In this document: positions 63,234 to 64,000 of the stretch, one piece after another
How positions within the stretch are numbered: the first letter of the stretch is position 1
Layout: each line of letters starts with the position of its first letter
Origin: Marsupella aquatica
Taxonomy: Eukaryota; Marchantiophyta
Assembly: GCA_973895155.1 (NCBI GenBank)
Contig: OZ316895.1
Span: 1,302,001 to 1,366,000, forward strand
Length of the DNA: 64,000 nt
Direction: 5' to 3'
Position numbers and translations under genes: made by a program
The notes under the pieces: generated by a model
What the model saw: the letters and a program-made list of their open reading frames with translations, nothing else
Database searches by the model: none
What the model was told of the DNA's origin: nothing

Positions 63234-64000
63234 GTATGTCCTTCCTTGTGCTCAACTACAGTATTTGTCTCCTTTCGCGACGACAACTACCCGGTGACTC
63301 CGTTATAGCCTGTGAAATGTGAACGAATAGATGGGAGTCTAATTGTGGCTCTGGAAGAGAGTGGGGTGTGGGCGTGATGAGTATATGTCGCTCTTTCAGG
63401 TCTTCTTCCCTCTTGTCCTTGCATCCAGAGTATTCAAGTTCTGCGCCCCCCACCCCCTGTTAATGCCTCCTTTTCGATCACTTTCGTTTGCTTCTGTCAG
63501 CCAGCGCAGGACATACTACTAGTTTGAGGCGGTCATCCTTTAAGAACCATGTCTACAATTTTGTTGGAGGAACTAGTTTGAGGCGGCTATGTTCTATGAC
63601 CCATGTCTACAATGTTGTTGGACCAACTAAGGTTAGTCTGGAACCAAGATGAGAGCTAGTTTGGGCAAGGTTGAAGCCGACATTTCAAAACCTTTTTAAT
63701 GCCACCTGTTGCTTTCTTGTCGAAGCCTGCATAGTTTCATCACTTAAATTCAACGGATTAACGAACACTTTCACTGGACGAGTTTGGTGAGCGGGTCACT
63801 GGGATTTTAACGTATGGCATTATCTTCTATGTGGCATAATTCATGCTCATGTGCTTTTGAGTGAGGCCCACAGATCACAGAATCTTGGAAGAAATTATAT
63901 TGAGCTCATTGAAGAAGCATGCTTCAACATGAGAACTTTTAATTTTGATTTATCATCGTGGTGCATGCTTATGAGGCTATTTGAACATATCCGTCTGTTC
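63234..64000 (+). other. Intron or following region of the phosphatase gene, no further exon seen
   Basis: No exon continuing the phosphatase frame could be identified; the remainder is probably a long intron. A two-copy tandem repeat (CTAGTTTGAGGCGG at 63520 and 63573, period 53, through CCATGTCTACAAT.TTGTTGGA) lies here. Confidence 0.5.

Overview
This window is nuclear DNA of a land plant, most likely a bryophyte or other early-diverging lineage. Evidence: spliced genes with mostly short (about 70-400 bp) GT-AG introns, Arabidopsis-type telomere motifs (AGGGTTT), a class II KNOX homeobox gene, chloroplast-targeted nuclear genes (ferredoxin-NADP reductase, PAP8/pTAC6, a PDE318-type GTPase) and plant-type mobile elements. 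The species cannot be fixed from the sequence. All exon structures were assembled by eye from splice signals, reading phase and family resemblance.

Layout: 1-1397 (+) is the 3' end of a quinone oxidoreductase. 2127-2402 (-) is a small acidic protein with a possible orphan exon beside it at 2925-3043. 4947-6491 (-) is an intronless PHD-finger protein. 6.5-17 kb is gene-poor and repeat-rich, with two TIR elements at 10.8 and 11.6 kb. 16988-21728 (+) is a nine-exon gene fusing two WW domains, a membrane segment and a GT49/LARGE-like glycosyltransferase. 21.7-27.4 kb holds a 1.9 kb inverted repeat carrying a gene fragment. 27396-32937 (-) is a complete six-exon class II KNOX gene. 33-42.9 kb is intergenic with minisatellites, a third TIR element and a SINE candidate. 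42928-44034 (+) is PAP8/pTAC6. 46551-48779 (-) is chloroplast FNR. 50219-50792 is a tandem miniature LTR retroelement whose LTRs carry a tRNA-like pol III promoter. 53241-57850 (-) is a 13-exon PDE318-type GTPase, head-to-head and overlapping with a small unknown gene at 57780-58361 (+). 58.4-61.2 kb holds minisatellites. 61201 to at least 63233 (+) is the 5' part of a DUSP12-like dual-specificity phosphatase.

Three genes (PAP8, FNR, PDE318 type) serve the chloroplast: transcription, electron transfer and organelle GTPase function. They are separate transcription units, and nothing suggests an operon or metabolic cluster. The most unusual items are the tRNA-promoter miniature LTR element, the hairpin-forming inverted repeat with a captured gene fragment, the G-rich-ended TIR element family, the WW/GT49 fusion, and three GC-AG introns in three different genes.
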